Of a DNA stretch of 40,199 nucleotides, positions 22,747 through 32,008 are shown piece after piece. The stretch comes from Acidobacteriota bacterium. GTDB taxonomy: Bacteria; Acidobacteriota; Vicinamibacteria; Vicinamibacterales; UBA8438. Location: positions 1 to 40,199 of the forward strand of contig JAPOVI010000180.1 of the NCBI GenBank assembly GCA_026708265.1. Direction: 5' to 3'. The position numbers were made by a program, and so were the translations under genes. Position 1 is the stretch's first letter. Every line of letters starts with the position of its first letter. Below the pieces are notes generated by a model. That model was not told where the DNA came from, searched no databases, and saw only the letters and a program-made list of their open reading frames with translations.

Positions 22747-24291
22747 CTAGCCGGCGGCCTGCAGATAGAGTCCCGCGCCCGGCCCCACCGGCACGCCGAG
22801 CAGCATCCAGATCACGAGCATCACCGACCAGCAGGCGAGGAAGACGACCGTGTAGGGGAGCATGGTCGCGACCACCGTGCCGATGCCGGACTTCTTGTCG
22901 TAGCGCTCGAAGAAGGCCACGATGAGTGCGAAGTAGGACATCATCGGGGCGATGACGTTCGAGGTGCTGTCTCCGATGCGGTAGGCGGTCTGCGTCAGCT
23001 CGGGCGTGTAGCCGAGCAGCATGAACATCGGCACGAAGACCGGGGCCATGACCGCCCACTTGGCGGAGGCGCTGCCCATCAGCAGATTGAGGGCCGACGA
23101 CAGGAGCACGAAGCTGAGCATCAGGGGTACCCCGCCGAGACCCGATGCCCGCAGCGACTCGGCGCCCTTGATCGCCATGATCAGTCCGAGGTTGGTCCAG
23201 TTGAAGTAGGCGACGAACTGCGCCGCGAAGAAGACGAGCACGAGGTACGTGCCCAGCGTACCGATCGTCTTCCCCATGCCGTTCATGACGTCGGTGTCGC
23301 TCTTGAAGCGACCCGCGCCTACGCCGTAGGCGATGCCGACCCAGGTGCCGCCGAGGAAGATGAACGCCACGATGCCGGACAGGAAGGGTGACCGGAGCAG
23401 GCTGCCCGTCGCGGGGTCGCGCAGAAAACCAGCGGCGGGCACCGTGCCCCAGAGCAGCACCGCGCCGAAGATCGCGAACGCCACGGCGGCGAACCGCAGT
23501 CCACGCCGCTCCTCGGCGGAGAGGGCGTCGACGTCGGTCGAGCGTTCCTCGCCGGTGTACTCGCCGAGACGCGGAACGACGATCCGCTCCGTCACCCAGG
23601 TGCCGGCGGCGGCGATGACGAACGTCGACACCACCATGAAGAAGTAGTTGGCGGCCGCGTTCACCTCGTAGCCCGGCTGAACGATCTGCGCTGCTTCCTC
23701 CGACAGCCCCGCCAGCAGCGGATCGATGGTGCCGAGCAGCAGGTTCGCGCTGTAGCCGCCCGAGACGCCCGCGAACGCCGCCGCGAGGCCCGCGATGGGG
23801 TGGCGCCCCGCGCCCAGGAAGATGATGCCGCCGAGCGGCACCAGCAGCACGTAGCCGATCTCGCTGGCGGTGTTCGACAGCACGCCCGCCAGGACGATCA
23901 CGAACGTCAGGAGCCGCTTGGGGGCGGAGAGCACCAGCAGCCGGAGCGCCGCCGCGATCAGTCCGCTCGCTTCCATCACGCCGATGCCGAGCATCGAGAC
24001 CAGCACCGTCCCGAGCGGGGCGAAGTTGGTGAAGTTCCGCACCATCTCGATGAGGATGCGGTGGAGACCCTCGAGCGTCATCAGGCTCACCGGATGGATC
24101 GTCGCGCCGGTGCCGGGGTGGACCGCCTCGATCCCCATCCGGGTAGCGATGCCGGAGACGACGATGATCACGCCGGCCAGGATGGCGAAGAGCGTCGCCG
24201 GGTGGGGCAACGCGTTCCCGCCGCGCTCGACCGCGGCCAGGAACACCGACGTCCAGTCGTTGAGGAACGAGAGCCGGGCGCGCTTGGGCAT
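22747..24291 (-). CDS. AbgT-family transporter
   Basis: The 514-residue protein is a multi-pass inner-membrane transporter of the AbgT family (p-aminobenzoyl-glutamate uptake AbgT; sulfonamide efflux MtrF/YdaH). Typical elements are [14 protein letters not shown]-like [19 protein letters not shown] near the N-terminus, [23 protein letters not shown], the hairpin [45 protein letters not shown], and the second hairpin [25 protein letters not shown] followed by [15 protein letters not shown]. The length is normal. The substrate cannot be told from sequence: folate-precursor peptides or drug efflux are both possible. The divergent promoter region is shared with the ferredoxin gene. Confidence 0.95.
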   Translation of the reverse strand: MPKRARLSFLNDWTSVFLAAVERGGNALPHPATLFAILAGVIIVVSGIATRMGIEAVHPGTGATIHPVSLMTLEGLHRILIEMVRNFTNFAPLGTVLVSMLGIGVMEASGLIAAALRLLVLSAPKRLLTFVIVLAGVLSNTASEIGYVLLVPLGGIIFLGAGRHPIAGLAAAFAGVSGGYSANLLLGTIDPLLAGLSEEAAQIVQPGYEVNAAANYFFMVVSTFVIAAAGTWVTERIVVPRLGEYTGEERSTDVDALSAEERRGLRFAAVAFAIFGAVLLWGTVPAAGFLRDPATGSLLRSPFLSGIVAFIFLGGTWVGIAYGVGAGRFKSDTDVMNGMGKTIGTLGTYLVLVFFAAQFVAYFNWTNLGLIMAIKGAESLRASGLGGVPLMLSFVLLSSALNLLMGSASAKWAVMAPVFVPMFMLLGYTPELTQTAYRIGDSTSNVIAPMMSYFALIVAFFERYDKKSGIGTVVATMLPYTVVFLACWSVMLVIWMLLGVPVGPGAGLYLQAAG

Positions 24292-24361
24292 CGGGGTCTG
24301 ATTCCGAGGTGGCGGGCGCTCCGGGGCGCCGGCGGTGAGCGCGGGAAGCCGCGACCCTGCA

Positions 24362-24370
24362 TGCTATCGT
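24362..24370 (+). promoter_or_regulatory. extended -10 box in the AbgT-ferredoxin divergent region
   Basis: TGCTATCGT on the plus strand fits TGnTAnnnT. The overlapping minus-strand reading gives TACGAT, so RNA polymerase could start in either direction from GCTATCGTATGC. No convincing -35 is present on either strand. Confidence 0.3.
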
Positions 24371-24433
24371 ATGCGATTCGGGCGCCGCTCGCGCCTCGGC
24401 ATGAGCGGACCCGCAAGCGGCGGACGTGCCTGC

Positions 24434-24847
24434 ATGCCCGACTCTCACCCCGCGCCCGCCACCCTCGCGAGCCAGCGCCGCGTCGCCGCGTCGGTCGGCG
24501 TCGACGTCGCCCGCCGCCACGTCTTCCTTTGTTGCGACCAGACGGTGCCGAAGTGCTGCGACAAGGCGCGCAGCCTCGAGGCCTGGGCGTACCTCAAGCG
24601 CCGCCTGAAGGAGCTCGGCCTGTCGGAGAGGGGCGGCGTCCTGCGGACGAAGGCCAACTGCCTGCGCGTCTGCGAGGGCGGGCCGGTAGCGGTCATCTAT
24701 CCGGAGGGCACCTGGTACGGCGGTTGCGACCCCGAGGTCCTGGACCGGATCATCCGCGAGCACGTCATCGGCGGCCGGCCGCTGGCGGACCACGTCATCG
24801 AGCAGAACCCGCTCGCGCGGCCGTTGGACGACGTGCCGCGGCCATGA
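24434..24847 (+). CDS. thioredoxin-like [2Fe-2S] ferredoxin
   Basis: The ATG at 24434 gives a 137-residue protein. Its core HVFLCCDQTVPKCCD and TKANCLRVCEGGPVAVIYPEG carries the four-cysteine [2Fe-2S] pattern (candidates Cys33/34, Cys41/42, Cys76, Cys80) of the thioredoxin-fold ferredoxins related to NuoE and cyanobacterial or Azotobacter 2Fe-2S ferredoxins. WYGGCDPEVLDRIIREHVIGGRP is the usual C-terminal helix. The doubled Cys residues at both first positions are unusual. It is a cytoplasmic electron carrier with an unknown partner. The stop overlaps the next start (ATGA), so it is coupled to the DUF5916 gene although no functional link is known. Confidence 0.9.
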   Translation: MPDSHPAPATLASQRRVAASVGVDVARRHVFLCCDQTVPKCCDKARSLEAWAYLKRRLKELGLSERGGVLRTKANCLRVCEGGPVAVIYPEGTWYGGCDPEVLDRIIREHVIGGRPLADHVIEQNPLARPLDDVPRP

Positions 24848-27198
24848 GTGGATCCCGACAGATGCACGCACGACCAACGCGCCTCGTCCCAGCCCCGTTC
24901 CTGCTCGTCCCGTTCCTGCTCGGCCTGGCCGCCGGGGCAGGAGCCGAGCAGGCCGAGCCTCAGCGGCCCAGCTTCGACGCGCTCGCGGCGCGTGAGGTGA
25001 CCGCCACCGGCGCGCCGCTGACACGCCCGGCGCGCGTCGTCGAGGGGCCGGAGATCGACGGAGACGTGCTCGGCGACCCGGTCTACGCCGCCGCCGTCAC
25101 CGCCTCGGGGTTCGTCCAGAGCCGTCCGTTCGAGGGCCGGCCGGCGTCGGAGCGGACCGAGGTGCGCATCGTGTACACCGACGACACGCTCTACTTCGGC
25201 GTCGTCTGCTACACCGAGGACCCGACGACGATCATCGCCGCGGACAGCCGGCGGGACTCCGACCTCACCGAGACCGACAGCTTCCAGATCATCCTCGACA
25301 CCTACCACGACGGGCTCAACGGGTTCGTCTTCGGCACCAACCCGGCCGGCGTGGAGTACGACGGGCAGGTGACGAACGAGGGGCAGGGGACGGGCCGCTT
25401 CGGCGGGGGCGGGAGCGGACGGCCCTCGAACAGCATGCAGCAGCGGGGCTCCGGCGGCGGCCTCAACATCAACTGGGACGGCGCCTGGCAGGTGAGCACG
25501 CGCGTGTCGGACGTCGGCTGGAGCGCCGAGATTGCCATCCCGTTCCGCACGCTCCGCTATCCGACGGCCGAGGTCCAGACCTGGGGGATGAACTTCCAGC
25601 GCAACATTCGGGCCCGCAACGAGCAGGCGTACTGGTCGCCGATGCCGCGGCAGTTCAACCTCAACCGGCTCTCGCTGGCGGGGGAGCTCCGCGGGCTGCG
25701 CGTGCCGCCCCAACGCAACCTGCAGTTCATCCCCTACTCGCTCGGCTCGGCGACCCGCCGGACGGCGGACGGCCGCACGGCCGGTGACGGCAATGCCGGA
25801 GCCGACCTGAAGTACAGCCTGACGCCCAGCCTGACCCTCGACGGAACGTTCCGCACCGACTTCGCGCAGGTCGAGGTGGACGACGAGCAGATCAACCTCG
25901 ACCGCTTCACGCTCTTCTTCCCGGAGAAGCGGCCCTTCTTCCTGGAGAACGCGGGCCTGTTCTCGGTGGGGCAGTCCGGGGCCGTGGACGTCTTCTTCAG
26001 CCGGCGGATAGGCCTCGGCGGAAGGGGCGAGCAGATCCCGATCATCGGCGGCGGGCGCCTGTCGGGGAAGATCGGCACCGATACCAACGTCGGGTTCCTC
26101 AACATGCAGACGGCGGAGGTCGGGGGAAACGAGTCCGCGCCGGGGACGGCGAGCCAGAACTTCACCGTGGGGCGCGTGCGCCACGACCTGCCGAACCGCA
26201 CCAACATCGGCGCGATGTTCGTGAATCGGCAGGCGAGCGGCAACCTGGCCGGCGACCGGGACTACAACCGCACGTACGCCCTCGACGGGCGCTGGGGGAT
26301 CGGCCAGGGCGGCACCGTGTCCGGGTTCGCGGCGGCCACCGAGACGCCGGGGATGCCGGGCGGGGACGTGCACGCGTACGCCCTGAGCGCCCAGCACCAG
26401 TCGGAGGTGGCCCGGCTGAGCCTCGGCTACACGGAGGTGGCGCCGAACTTCAACCCCGAGGTCGGCTTCCTGGCGCGGCGCAGCTACCGGCGGATGAACG
26501 GCAGCGTCTTCACCACGCTTCGCCCCGACGACTTCTGGGGGGTGCACGAGTTCCGGCCCCACATCAACCACTTCACGATCTTCGATTTCGAGACCGGCTG
26601 GCAGGAGACGCAGTTCACGCACATCGACAACCACATCGAGTGGCGCAACGGCTACGAGGTCCACACCGGCGTGAACATCACGCGGGAGGGGGTCTTCGAG
26701 CCGTTCGAGATCTTCCCGGGCGTCGTCGTCCCGCCGAGCCGCTACGACCACGCGGAGGCGCAGCTCGCCGCCAACACGAATCTCGGCGCTCCGGTGAGCG
26801 CGAACGTCAACGCCATCATCGGAGGCCTGTTCGGCGGGAGCCGCGTGACGATCACGCCCTCGGTCGCGGCCCGCGTCGGCGAGACGCTGAACGCGATGCT
26901 CGAGTGGAGCTACAACGAGCTCGACCTTCCGAGCGGCTACTTCACGACGAATCTTGCCCGCCTCCGCGTGTCGTACTCGTTCACGACGCGGATGTTCCTG
27001 CAGGCCCTCGTGCAGTACAACGACCGGGCCGACCTCTGGTCGTCGAACCTGCGCTTCGGACTGCTCTCGGACGCCAATACCGGACTGTTCATCGTGTACA
27101 ACGACATCGAGTGGCTGGGCCTGCGGCCGGAGCGGCCGCTCGGCTCCGGGCGCACGCTGGCCGTCAAGTACAGCTACCTGTTCGACCTGTTCCGGTGA
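24844..27198 (+). CDS. exported CBM9-like / DUF5916 outer-membrane protein
   Basis: The start at 24844 overlaps the ferredoxin stop by 4 nt; an ATG at 24862 is an alternative. The 784-residue product has a signal peptide (VPAPFLLVPFLLGLAAGAGA-E). Residues 60-280 form a CBM9-like beta-sandwich (GPEIDGDVLGDPVYAAA, TEVRIVYTDDTLYFGVVCYTEDP, SDSFQIILDTYHDGLNGFVFGTNPAG, WSAEIAIPFRTLRYP). From about 300 the DUF5916 barrel follows, with FAQVEVDDEQINLDRFTLFFPEKRPFFLENAGLFS as the conserved hallmark and amphipathic strands to the last residues YSYLFDLFR. A glycine-rich loop (GGGGSGRPSNSMQQRGSGGG) lies near 190-215. These proteins are probably outer-membrane channels that bind an extracellular ligand; the substrate is unknown. 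Confidence 0.92.
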   Translation: MSGSRQMHARPTRLVPAPFLLVPFLLGLAAGAGAEQAEPQRPSFDALAAREVTATGAPLTRPARVVEGPEIDGDVLGDPVYAAAVTASGFVQSRPFEGRPASERTEVRIVYTDDTLYFGVVCYTEDPTTIIAADSRRDSDLTETDSFQIILDTYHDGLNGFVFGTNPAGVEYDGQVTNEGQGTGRFGGGGSGRPSNSMQQRGSGGGLNINWDGAWQVSTRVSDVGWSAEIAIPFRTLRYPTAEVQTWGMNFQRNIRARNEQAYWSPMPRQFNLNRLSLAGELRGLRVPPQRNLQFIPYSLGSATRRTADGRTAGDGNAGADLKYSLTPSLTLDGTFRTDFAQVEVDDEQINLDRFTLFFPEKRPFFLENAGLFSVGQSGAVDVFFSRRIGLGGRGEQIPIIGGGRLSGKIGTDTNVGFLNMQTAEVGGNESAPGTASQNFTVGRVRHDLPNRTNIGAMFVNRQASGNLAGDRDYNRTYALDGRWGIGQGGTVSGFAAATETPGMPGGDVHAYALSAQHQSEVARLSLGYTEVAPNFNPEVGFLARRSYRRMNGSVFTTLRPDDFWGVHEFRPHINHFTIFDFETGWQETQFTHIDNHIEWRNGYEVHTGVNITREGVFEPFEIFPGVVVPPSRYDHAEAQLAANTNLGAPVSANVNAIIGGLFGGSRVTITPSVAARVGETLNAMLEWSYNELDLPSGYFTTNLARLRVSYSFTTRMFLQALVQYNDRADLWSSNLRFGLLSDANTGLFIVYNDIEWLGLRPERPLGSGRTLAVKYSYLFDLFR

Positions 27199-27200
27199 GG

Positions 27201-28121
27201 ATGCGGACGATGCGCCTCGAGGGAGTGCTGCCGCCGATTCCGACCCCCTTCGCCGACGATCGCGTCGACGAAGCCGCCATGCGCGCCAACGTCGCGCGCT
27301 GGATGCGCACGCGGATACGCGGCGTCGTCGTGCTCGGGTCCAACGGCGAGGCGCCGCTCCTGGCCGAGGACGAGTCGGACGCCGCCATCGCGGCGGCGCG
27401 CGACGCGGTCCCGGCGGATCGGCTCTGCCTCGCCGGGACCGGACGCGAGTCGACGGTGGCGGCGGTGCGCGCGGCGAAGCGGGCGGCGGAGCTCGGAGCG
27501 GACGCGGTGCTGGTTCGGACGCCGGCCTACTTCCGGACCCTGCTCACCGCCCGGGCCCTGACCGATCACTACCGGGCCGTTGCCGATGCCGCCCCGGTCC
27601 CCGTCATCCTCTACAACTTCACCGCCCTGACGGGAGTGACGCTGCCCGTCGAGTCGGTGGCGAGCCTCGCCGAGCACCCCAACGTGGTCGGGATGAAGGA
27701 GTCGGGCAGCGACCTCCGGTTCCTGTCGGCCCTGATCGACTCGACGCCGGACGACTTCGCGGTCATGGCGGGCTCCGCGCCGGTGTTCTTCGCCAGCCTG
27801 CTGGTCGGCGCGGCGGGCGGCATCCTCGCCCTCGCCTCGGCCGTGCCCGACCTCTGCGTCGAGCTCTACCATCGGGTCCGGGCCGGAAGGCTCGACGAGG
27901 CGCGCGCGCTGCAACGGCGGCTCACCCCCCTGGCCGGCCTCGTGACCTCGACCCACGGCGTTCCGGGACTCAAGGCCGCGCTCGCGCTCCTCGGCTACGC
28001 GGCCGGCGATCCCCGGCCGCCGTTGCGCCCCGTCGGCCCGGCGGCGGTCGACGACATTCGCCGGGCCCTCGCTGAGCTCGCGCGCCTCGGCGGGCGGGTG
28101 GGGAGTCCGCGCGGGGCGTGA
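27201..28121 (+). CDS. dihydrodipicolinate synthase / N-acetylneuraminate lyase-family aldolase
   Basis: The 306-residue protein belongs to the class I aldolase DapA/NanA family. Features are LEGVLPPIPTPFADDRVDEAAM, the GSNGE loop (46-50), the catalytic Tyr138 in PVILYNFTAL, and the Schiff-base Lys166 in VVGMKESGSDLRF. The start at 27201 is 2 nt after the preceding stop; an ATG at 27210 is possible. The loop GSNGE differs from GTTGE of true DapA, so a 2-keto-acid aldolase role (for example sugar-acid or hydroxyproline catabolism) is as likely as lysine synthesis. lysA elsewhere in the window is not linked to it. Confidence 0.9.
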   Translation: MRTMRLEGVLPPIPTPFADDRVDEAAMRANVARWMRTRIRGVVVLGSNGEAPLLAEDESDAAIAAARDAVPADRLCLAGTGRESTVAAVRAAKRAAELGADAVLVRTPAYFRTLLTARALTDHYRAVADAAPVPVILYNFTALTGVTLPVESVASLAEHPNVVGMKESGSDLRFLSALIDSTPDDFAVMAGSAPVFFASLLVGAAGGILALASAVPDLCVELYHRVRAGRLDEARALQRRLTPLAGLVTSTHGVPGLKAALALLGYAAGDPRPPLRPVGPAAVDDIRRALAELARLGGRVGSPRGA

Positions 28122-28206
28122 CTGCCGGGTCGCTGGCTGTACGCCGCAGGCTCCTCGCGCGCCCCGTCGCCTGACGCCGCGCGCGGGTCGGCGCTACGAT
28201 GGAGGT

Positions 28207-29724
28207 ATGGCGCTACGGCCAACGGCACACCTCGCTCGCCCGCGTGGCGGACGACGCGGGCCGCACCCGGTCCTGTCGATGGGGCTGGCGGGCGCGACGA
28301 TCGCCGCCGCGTGCGCTACGAACCCGGTCACCGGCGACCGCGAGTTCGTGGCGATCAGCGAGGCGCAGGAGCTCTCCATAGGTCGCGAGGCGGACGTCGA
28401 GATTCGGAGCCAGATGGGCGTCTACGCGGACGAGAGCCTGCAGGCCTTCGTCGAGGAGATGGGGCACGCGCTGGCCGCGGTCTCCCACCGGCCCGATCTC
28501 GACTGGCACTTCGCCGTCGTCGACTCGCCGGCCGTCAACGCCTTCGCCCTTCCCGGCGGCTACATCTACCTGACGCGCGGCATCATGGCCCACCTGAACG
28601 ACGAGGCCGAGCTGGCCGGCGTGCTCGGGCACGAGATTGCCCACGTCACGGCGCGGCACTCGGTGCAGGCCTACAGCCGCGCGTTCGGCGCGAACCTCGG
28701 CCTGCTCGCGGCGCAGATCTTCGTCCCCGCGATGCGCTCGCCGTACGGCGGCCCCGGCCTCGGAGACGCCGCGGGCAACGGGCTCGGGCTGCTGATGCTC
28801 AGGTTCGGACGCGACGACGAGCGCCAGGCCGACCGGCTGGGCGCGGAGTACGCCGTCGCGTCGGGCTGGGATCCGCACGGCGTCGGCGACATGCTCGCCA
28901 CGCTGGCGCGCATCGCCGAGACCAGCGACCGGCGGGGCGTTCCCAACTGGCTCTCGACCCACCCGGAGCCCGCGGATCGGGTGGTGGAGGCCGCCGCCAC
29001 CGTGGACCGCCTGCTGGCGGACGTCGATCCGGCGGCGCTCCGCGTCGCCCGGGCCGCCTATCTGGATCGCGTCGACGGCCTGGTCTACGGCGACAACCCG
29101 GAGGACGGAATCGTGCGCGGCCGCGATTTCCTGCATCCGGAGCTGCTGTTCGCGGTCAGGTTCCCGGAGGGCTGGGAGGTGAGCAACAGCCCGGCCGCCG
29201 TGGTCGCCCGCCAGCCGGGACGCGACAACTACCTGCTGTTGACGCTGGCGGAGGACCCGGCCGGGGAGCTGCCGCGGGTCGCGGAGCGGGAGATGCTGGC
29301 GGCCGGCTACCGCATGCAGCAGGGGACCCCGACGTCGATCAACGGCCTGGACGCCTACGTCGGCACCTGGACCGGCACGGGTCGCGGGCGCGAGCCGGTG
29401 ATCGCGCACGTCGCCTACATCCGCTCGGGGCGCTCCGTCTACGTGCTCGGGGGCTTCGCCCCGGCCGACGAGTTCAGCTACATCGACCGCGAGGTGGACG
29501 AGAGCATCCGCACCTTCCGCGCCCTCGGCCGGGATGAAGCGGAGGCGATCCGGCCGAACCGAATCGCGATCTACGAGGTACGGGACGGCGACACGTGGCA
29601 GCGCATCGCCCTGCGGGCCGGGGAGGAGACGGTGCTCGCGTCGACGCTGGCCATCCTGAACGGCTATCCGGTCTACGAGCAGCCGACGGCCGGCGACATC
29701 ATCAAGATCGTCGTCCCCGGCTGA
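28207..29724 (+). CDS. M48-family metalloprotease with C-terminal LysM domain, probable lipoprotein
   Basis: The 505-residue protein carries the BepA/LoiP-type M48 domain: zinc motif HEIAH at 142-146, third ligand Glu205 in DDERQAD, and FALPGGYIYLTRGIM ahead of it. The segment GLAGATIAAAC suggests a lipid-anchored Cys36. The middle (about 300-440) is an uncharacterised beta-rich domain (FAVRFPEGWEVSNSP...). The last 50 residues, YEVRDGDTWQRIALRAGEE...LAILNGYP...TAGDIIKIV, match a LysM peptidoglycan-binding module. It probably processes outer-membrane proteins while docked to the cell wall. The start is doubtful: GGAGG directly abuts the ATG, so a leaderless start after TACGAT (28195-28200) is possible. 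It converges with the NlpC gene, 3 bp apart. Confidence 0.92.
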   Translation: MALRPTAHLARPRGGRRGPHPVLSMGLAGATIAAACATNPVTGDREFVAISEAQELSIGREADVEIRSQMGVYADESLQAFVEEMGHALAAVSHRPDLDWHFAVVDSPAVNAFALPGGYIYLTRGIMAHLNDEAELAGVLGHEIAHVTARHSVQAYSRAFGANLGLLAAQIFVPAMRSPYGGPGLGDAAGNGLGLLMLRFGRDDERQADRLGAEYAVASGWDPHGVGDMLATLARIAETSDRRGVPNWLSTHPEPADRVVEAAATVDRLLADVDPAALRVARAAYLDRVDGLVYGDNPEDGIVRGRDFLHPELLFAVRFPEGWEVSNSPAAVVARQPGRDNYLLLTLAEDPAGELPRVAEREMLAAGYRMQQGTPTSINGLDAYVGTWTGTGRGREPVIAHVAYIRSGRSVYVLGGFAPADEFSYIDREVDESIRTFRALGRDEAEAIRPNRIAIYEVRDGDTWQRIALRAGEETVLASTLAILNGYPVYEQPTAGDIIKIVVPG

Positions 29725-29727
29725 GCT

Positions 29728-30258
29728 TCACTCGGCCAGGGCCGCTTCGCCTCCGAGCACCCGTCTCGCGCCGACCCACCGCCGCGACCAGTACGACCCG
29801 GTGAGCCGCTCCACGCGCACGACGCCCCGCTCCGAGGGCGCGTGCACGAACTGGTCGTCTCCGAGCGCCAACCCCACATGGGATGCCCCGGAGGCAATCG
29901 TCGTGAAGAAGACGAGGTCGCCGGCTCGGACGTCGTCGCGGTGGACCCGGGCGCCGACCTGGTACTGGTCCGCGGCCTGGCGCGGCAGCCGGATTCCGTG
30001 CCGCGCGTACACGTACTGCGTGAAGCCGCTGCAGTCGAACCCGTCCGGGCTGTCGCCGCCCCAGACGTACGGCACGCCGCGCAGCGAGAGCGCGGTTCCG
30101 GTGACGCGGTACGGATTGGCCCACCCGAGGGCGGCGCCGGCGTCCCCCACCTGCGGGAAGGGCTGCGGCGTGTGCCGGCCGGCGGTGGCGCACCCCCCGG
30201 CCAGGAGCGCGCCCGAGAGGACGAGCGCCGCGCCGCCCCGGCTCTTCCCAAGCCCCAT
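29728..30258 (-). CDS. NlpC/P60 peptidoglycan hydrolase lipoprotein
   Basis: The 176-residue protein has a lipoprotein signal (VLSGALLAGGC, lipid Cys23) and a complete NlpC/P60 domain: GVPYVWGGDSPDGFDCSGFTQYVYARHGIRLPRQAADQY with catalytic Cys76, RAGDLVFFTT, SHVGLALGDDQFVHAPSERGV with His127 and the third polar residue His139. These enzymes cleave D-gamma-glutamyl-meso-diaminopimelate bonds in peptidoglycan stems. It is anchored in the inner or outer membrane facing the periplasm. It converges with the M48-LysM protease gene, leaving only 3 bp between stops, and diverges from the HNH gene. Confidence 0.94.
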   Translation of the reverse strand: MGLGKSRGGAALVLSGALLAGGCATAGRHTPQPFPQVGDAGAALGWANPYRVTGTALSLRGVPYVWGGDSPDGFDCSGFTQYVYARHGIRLPRQAADQYQVGARVHRDDVRAGDLVFFTTIASGASHVGLALGDDQFVHAPSERGVVRVERLTGSYWSRRWVGARRVLGGEAALAE

Positions 30259-30349
30259 GCCCGAGGTATCGGCCGCAGGAGGCCGCCGCCACAGGGCGCC
30301 GGCGAGGCCGTTAACCTGCTTGATCGAAAGGCTTTACACGCTTGTCGAG

Positions 30350-30378
30350 TTGACATGACCGGCCCGTCGCGCAAGAAT
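30350..30378 (+). promoter_or_regulatory. sigma70-type promoter of the HNH endonuclease gene
   Basis: A perfect TTGACA (30350-30355), a 17-bp spacer and AAGAAT (30373-30378) precede the HNH gene. Transcription would start near 30385, leaving a leader of only a few bases before the ATG at 30392. Confidence 0.6.
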
Positions 30379-30391
30379 GGACCGTTCAGCC

Positions 30392-30925
30392 ATGGAGCAG
30401 ACGCTGCTTCTCAACGCGACCTACGAACCCCTCAAGGTCGTCGACTGGCGCAAGGCGATCACTCTGCTCTGGCAGGGCAAGGTGGAGGTGATCTCCGAGT
30501 ACGACCGGGAGATCCGGTCGGTGTCGGTCACCTTCCGCCTGCCGTCGGTCATCCGCCTGCTTCATTACATCCGGATCACCCGGCGCATGGACTACGTGCC
30601 GTTCTCGCGCGCCAACATCTACGCGCGCGACGGCCACCGCTGCCAGTACTGCGGCGTCGGGTTCCCGGTGAGCGAGCTGACGTTCGATCACGTCGTGCCG
30701 GTCTCGCAGGGGGGGCGCAAGGACTGGGAGAACATCGTGACGTCGTGCGTGCGATGCAACCGGAGAAAGGGGGGCCGGACCCCCGCGGAGGCCGGGATGC
30801 GGGTCATCCGGGCGCCGGCCCGCCCGACGCGGTCTCCCGTCCTGCGCCTGACCTTCGGCCTGCACAACGCTCCGGACAGCTGGCGCGACTACCTGTACTG
30901 GAATGTCGAGCTCGACGAGACCTAA
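30392..30925 (+). CDS. HNH endonuclease
   Basis: The 177-residue protein starts MEQTLLLNATYEPLKVVDWRKAITLLWQGKVEVISEYD, the conserved N-terminal domain of a widespread HNH family in Cyanobacteria, Actinobacteria and Acidobacteriota. The nuclease module follows: two zinc knuckles CQYC (84-87) and CVRC (119-122) flank DHVVPVSQGG with catalytic His100, and the N of ENIVTSC completes HNH. The C-terminus LRLTFGLHNAPDSWRDYLYW is also family-typical. An ATG 15 bp upstream lies within the -10 region and is less likely. These chromosomal, solitary HNH proteins have no known restriction partner. A strong hairpin follows the stop. Confidence 0.93.
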   Translation: MEQTLLLNATYEPLKVVDWRKAITLLWQGKVEVISEYDREIRSVSVTFRLPSVIRLLHYIRITRRMDYVPFSRANIYARDGHRCQYCGVGFPVSELTFDHVVPVSQGGRKDWENIVTSCVRCNRRKGGRTPAEAGMRVIRAPARPTRSPVLRLTFGLHNAPDSWRDYLYWNVELDET

Positions 30926-30933
30926 CCTGCCCC

Positions 30934-30956
30934 GCCCCGACCCTCCGGGTCGGGGC
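30934..30956 (+). terminator. hairpin terminator after the HNH gene
   Basis: GCCCCGACCC (30934-30943) and GGGTCGGGGC (30947-30956) form a perfect 10-bp stem with a 3-nt loop, 9 nt after the stop codon. There is no T-tract, so it could also act with Rho. Confidence 0.6.
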
Positions 30957-31010
30957 ACCGAGCGCACCGCCGTCCGACGGGACGCCGGGGTCGCCGAGCC
31001 GGCCTGACCC

Positions 31011-32008
31011 GTGGCCCGACCACGGATCACGGCGCTCCATCCGACCGCGGCCGTCGAGGGCGGCCGCATCACGATCGAGGGAGCCGACCTCGTCCCGGAC
31101 GAATCCCGTCTGCCCGAGGTGCGGATCGGCTCGGTGCCCGCCCAGGTGGTGCGCGCTTCCCGGGCGGCCCTCTCGGTGATCGTGCCGAACGGCGCCGAGG
31201 GCGGACGCACCCCGGTCCGCGTGGGGGAGGCCGCCGGGGAGACCGCGTTCCTGCAGGTCGGCCGCCCCGTGGCGACCGGGCTGCACCAGGTCGACAACCC
31301 GGCCGTTGATGCCGAGGGCTCCATCTACGTCACGTACAGCGGCACCCGCGGCGAGCGGTCGCCCGTCTCGGTCTTTCGCGTGCGCCGCGACGGGTTCCGG
31401 GAGCCGTTCGTCACCGGCATCACCAACGCGACGTCGCTGGCGTTCGCGCCGGACGGCCGTCTCCACGTTTCCAGCCGGTTCGAGGGCACCGTCTATCGCG
31501 TGGCGGAGGACGGCAGCTTCGAGGTGGCCGTCACGGAGCTGGGCGTCGCGTGCGGAGTTGCATTCAGCCCGGACGGCACGCTCTACGTCGGCGACCGGTC
31601 GGGCACGGTCTTCCGGGTGGCCTCGAGCGGGCGGGCGGTCGCGTTCGCCACGCTGCCGTCGAGCGTGGCCGCATATCACCTCGCGTGGGGGCCGGACGAC
31701 GGGCTGTACCTGACCGGGCCGACCCTCGCGTCGTACGACACGGTCTACCGCATCGATCGGACCGGCAAGGTCGACCGGATGGCCGTGCGCTTCGGCCGGC
31801 CGCAGGGGCTTGCGTTCGACCCGCACGGCTCGTTGCACGTCGTCGAGGCCCTGGCCGGGATGAGCGGACTCTACCGCCTCGACCCCGCCGGCACCGCGGC
31901 CACTGAAGTCCTCTCCGCCCGCGACCTGGTCGGCGTCGCTTTCGACCCGACCGGCGGCCTGGTCGTCGCCTCCGGCGAGACCGTCTACCGCCTCGACGGC
32001 GTCGTGCC

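Noticed and set aside
22526-25024. An 832-codon minus-strand open frame across AbgT and the ferredoxin
   Set aside because: It is antisense or out of frame to well-supported genes and its product is Arg/Gly/Ala-rich low complexity, as expected from high-GC shadow frames.
24697-26751. A 684-codon minus-strand open frame opposite the DUF5916 gene
   Set aside because: It shadows a gene with signal peptide and conserved DUF5916 motif; composition is typical of a reverse-complement frame.
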